Assembly (NCBI RefSeq): GCF_036320965.1
Contig: NC_092257.1
Location: 18,039,913 to 18,103,912, forward strand
Source of the DNA: Panulirus ornatus
Lineage: Eukaryota; Arthropoda; Malacostraca; Decapoda; Palinuridae
Direction of reading: 5' to 3'
Length of the DNA stretch: 64,000 bases
The notes beneath the pieces were generated by a model. The model saw only the letters and a list, made by a program, of their open reading frames with translations, was not told the origin of the DNA and made no database searches. This document shows, one piece after another, positions 63,640 through 64,000 of this stretch. Position 1 is the first letter of the stretch, and each line of letters opens with the position of its first letter. Position numbers and translations under genes: made by a program.

Positions 63640-64000
63640 TAATGAAAGCTATTATTGATTTTTATCAAGCAAAAGCACAAGGGTATAAGGCACGTATATG
63701 AGTGGGAGAGGAGAGTGATTGGTTCCAAGTGAAGGTTGGTCTTTTTCAGGGGTGTGTGATGTCACTATTACTGTTTGTCTGTGGGTGGGTTGGTGGGGGA
63801 GGTAAGTGTGCGAGTCTTGAAGAAAGGGGCAAGTGTACAGTCTGTAGGGGATTAAGGGGTGTGGAAAGTGAATCAGTTGTTGTTTGCTGATGATACAGCA
63901 CTGGTGGCAGATTTGAGTAACACACTGCAGAAGTTGGTGACAGTTTGGAAGTGTGTTTGAAAGGAGAAAGTTTAAAGTAAATGTGAATAAAAACAAGGTT
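63640..64000 (+). mobile_element. Old LINE-A-like reverse transcriptase fragment, running off the window
   Basis: GEESDWFQVKVGLFQGCVMS near 63700, LFVCGWVGGGGK-like remains of the MDGVVREV segment, QLLFADDTALVADLSNTLQK near 63880 and KFKVNVNKNKV at the edge. Frameshifts near 63790 and 63850. The copy continues beyond 64000. Confidence 0.75.

Noticed and set aside
1..64000. tRNA, rRNA or other RNA genes
   Set aside because: No cloverleaf with intact polymerase III boxes and no ribosomal RNA core segment was recognised. The only B-box-like sequence (37428) is degraded and part of a repeat.

Overview
This window is eukaryotic nuclear DNA, most likely from a decapod crustacean. The evidence is one long intron-rich gene on the + strand and several repeat families of the kind that fill decapod genomes, chiefly one LINE family with its short derivatives. 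No RNA genes, CRISPR arrays or bacterial features were seen. Everything is read by eye; no alignment or database search was run.

Host gene. Fourteen coding exons on the + strand (1163 to about 57379) can be assembled with consistent AG/GT junctions and reading phase. They give about 706 codons: an RGG/glycine-rich N-terminal part, a basic linker, a first acidic Lys/Glu-rich stretch, four C2H2 fingers of the matrin/U1-like spacing (Cys-x2-Cys, 10-13 residues, His-x5-His) and a long acidic C-terminal part. The composition, the 'SSGSQMLNPWESGVVP' segment and the length fit the arthropod zinc finger protein on ecdysone puffs (Pep), an hnRNP-associated nuclear RNA/ssDNA-binding protein. The start codon was not found and may lie upstream of the window. 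The end is ambiguous: a TGA at 57377-57379 overlaps a possible splice donor.

Introns. They range from 0.6 to 11.4 kb and are largely transposon debris. The main family (called LINE-A here) is a non-LTR retrotransposon with an APE-type endonuclease, a reverse transcriptase with the FADD box, a C-terminal 'WFGHMERM' domain and a 3' tail ending in a CTACCTCGCTAACGCGGGA-like module plus an A-rich end. More than twenty copies occur on both strands. The best are at 10146-12480 (reverse transcriptase broken by a single nonsense codon), 39640-43300 (endonuclease plus reverse transcriptase, with an in-frame duplication) and 58085-61200 (minus strand). Older relics of other LINE families are present: a Jockey-like family (four relics, all +), a CR1/L2-like relic near 22 kb, and a diverged relative of LINE-A at 61.9-63.5 kb.

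Points of most interest: (1) a roughly 230-bp retroelement that seems to join the 5' leader of LINE-A to its 3' terminal module, with a 13-bp target duplication around one copy; (2) a near-3-kb inverted repeat at 5101-8154 whose arms share private variants; (3) a copy at 27880-29350 with the structure expected from twin priming; (4) LINE sequence within about 30 bp of two host splice sites; (5) an isolated 115-bp hairpin at 50230-50344; (6) a roughly 600-bp noncoding repeat in three copies; (7) an unexplained minus-strand open frame near 12.8 kb.
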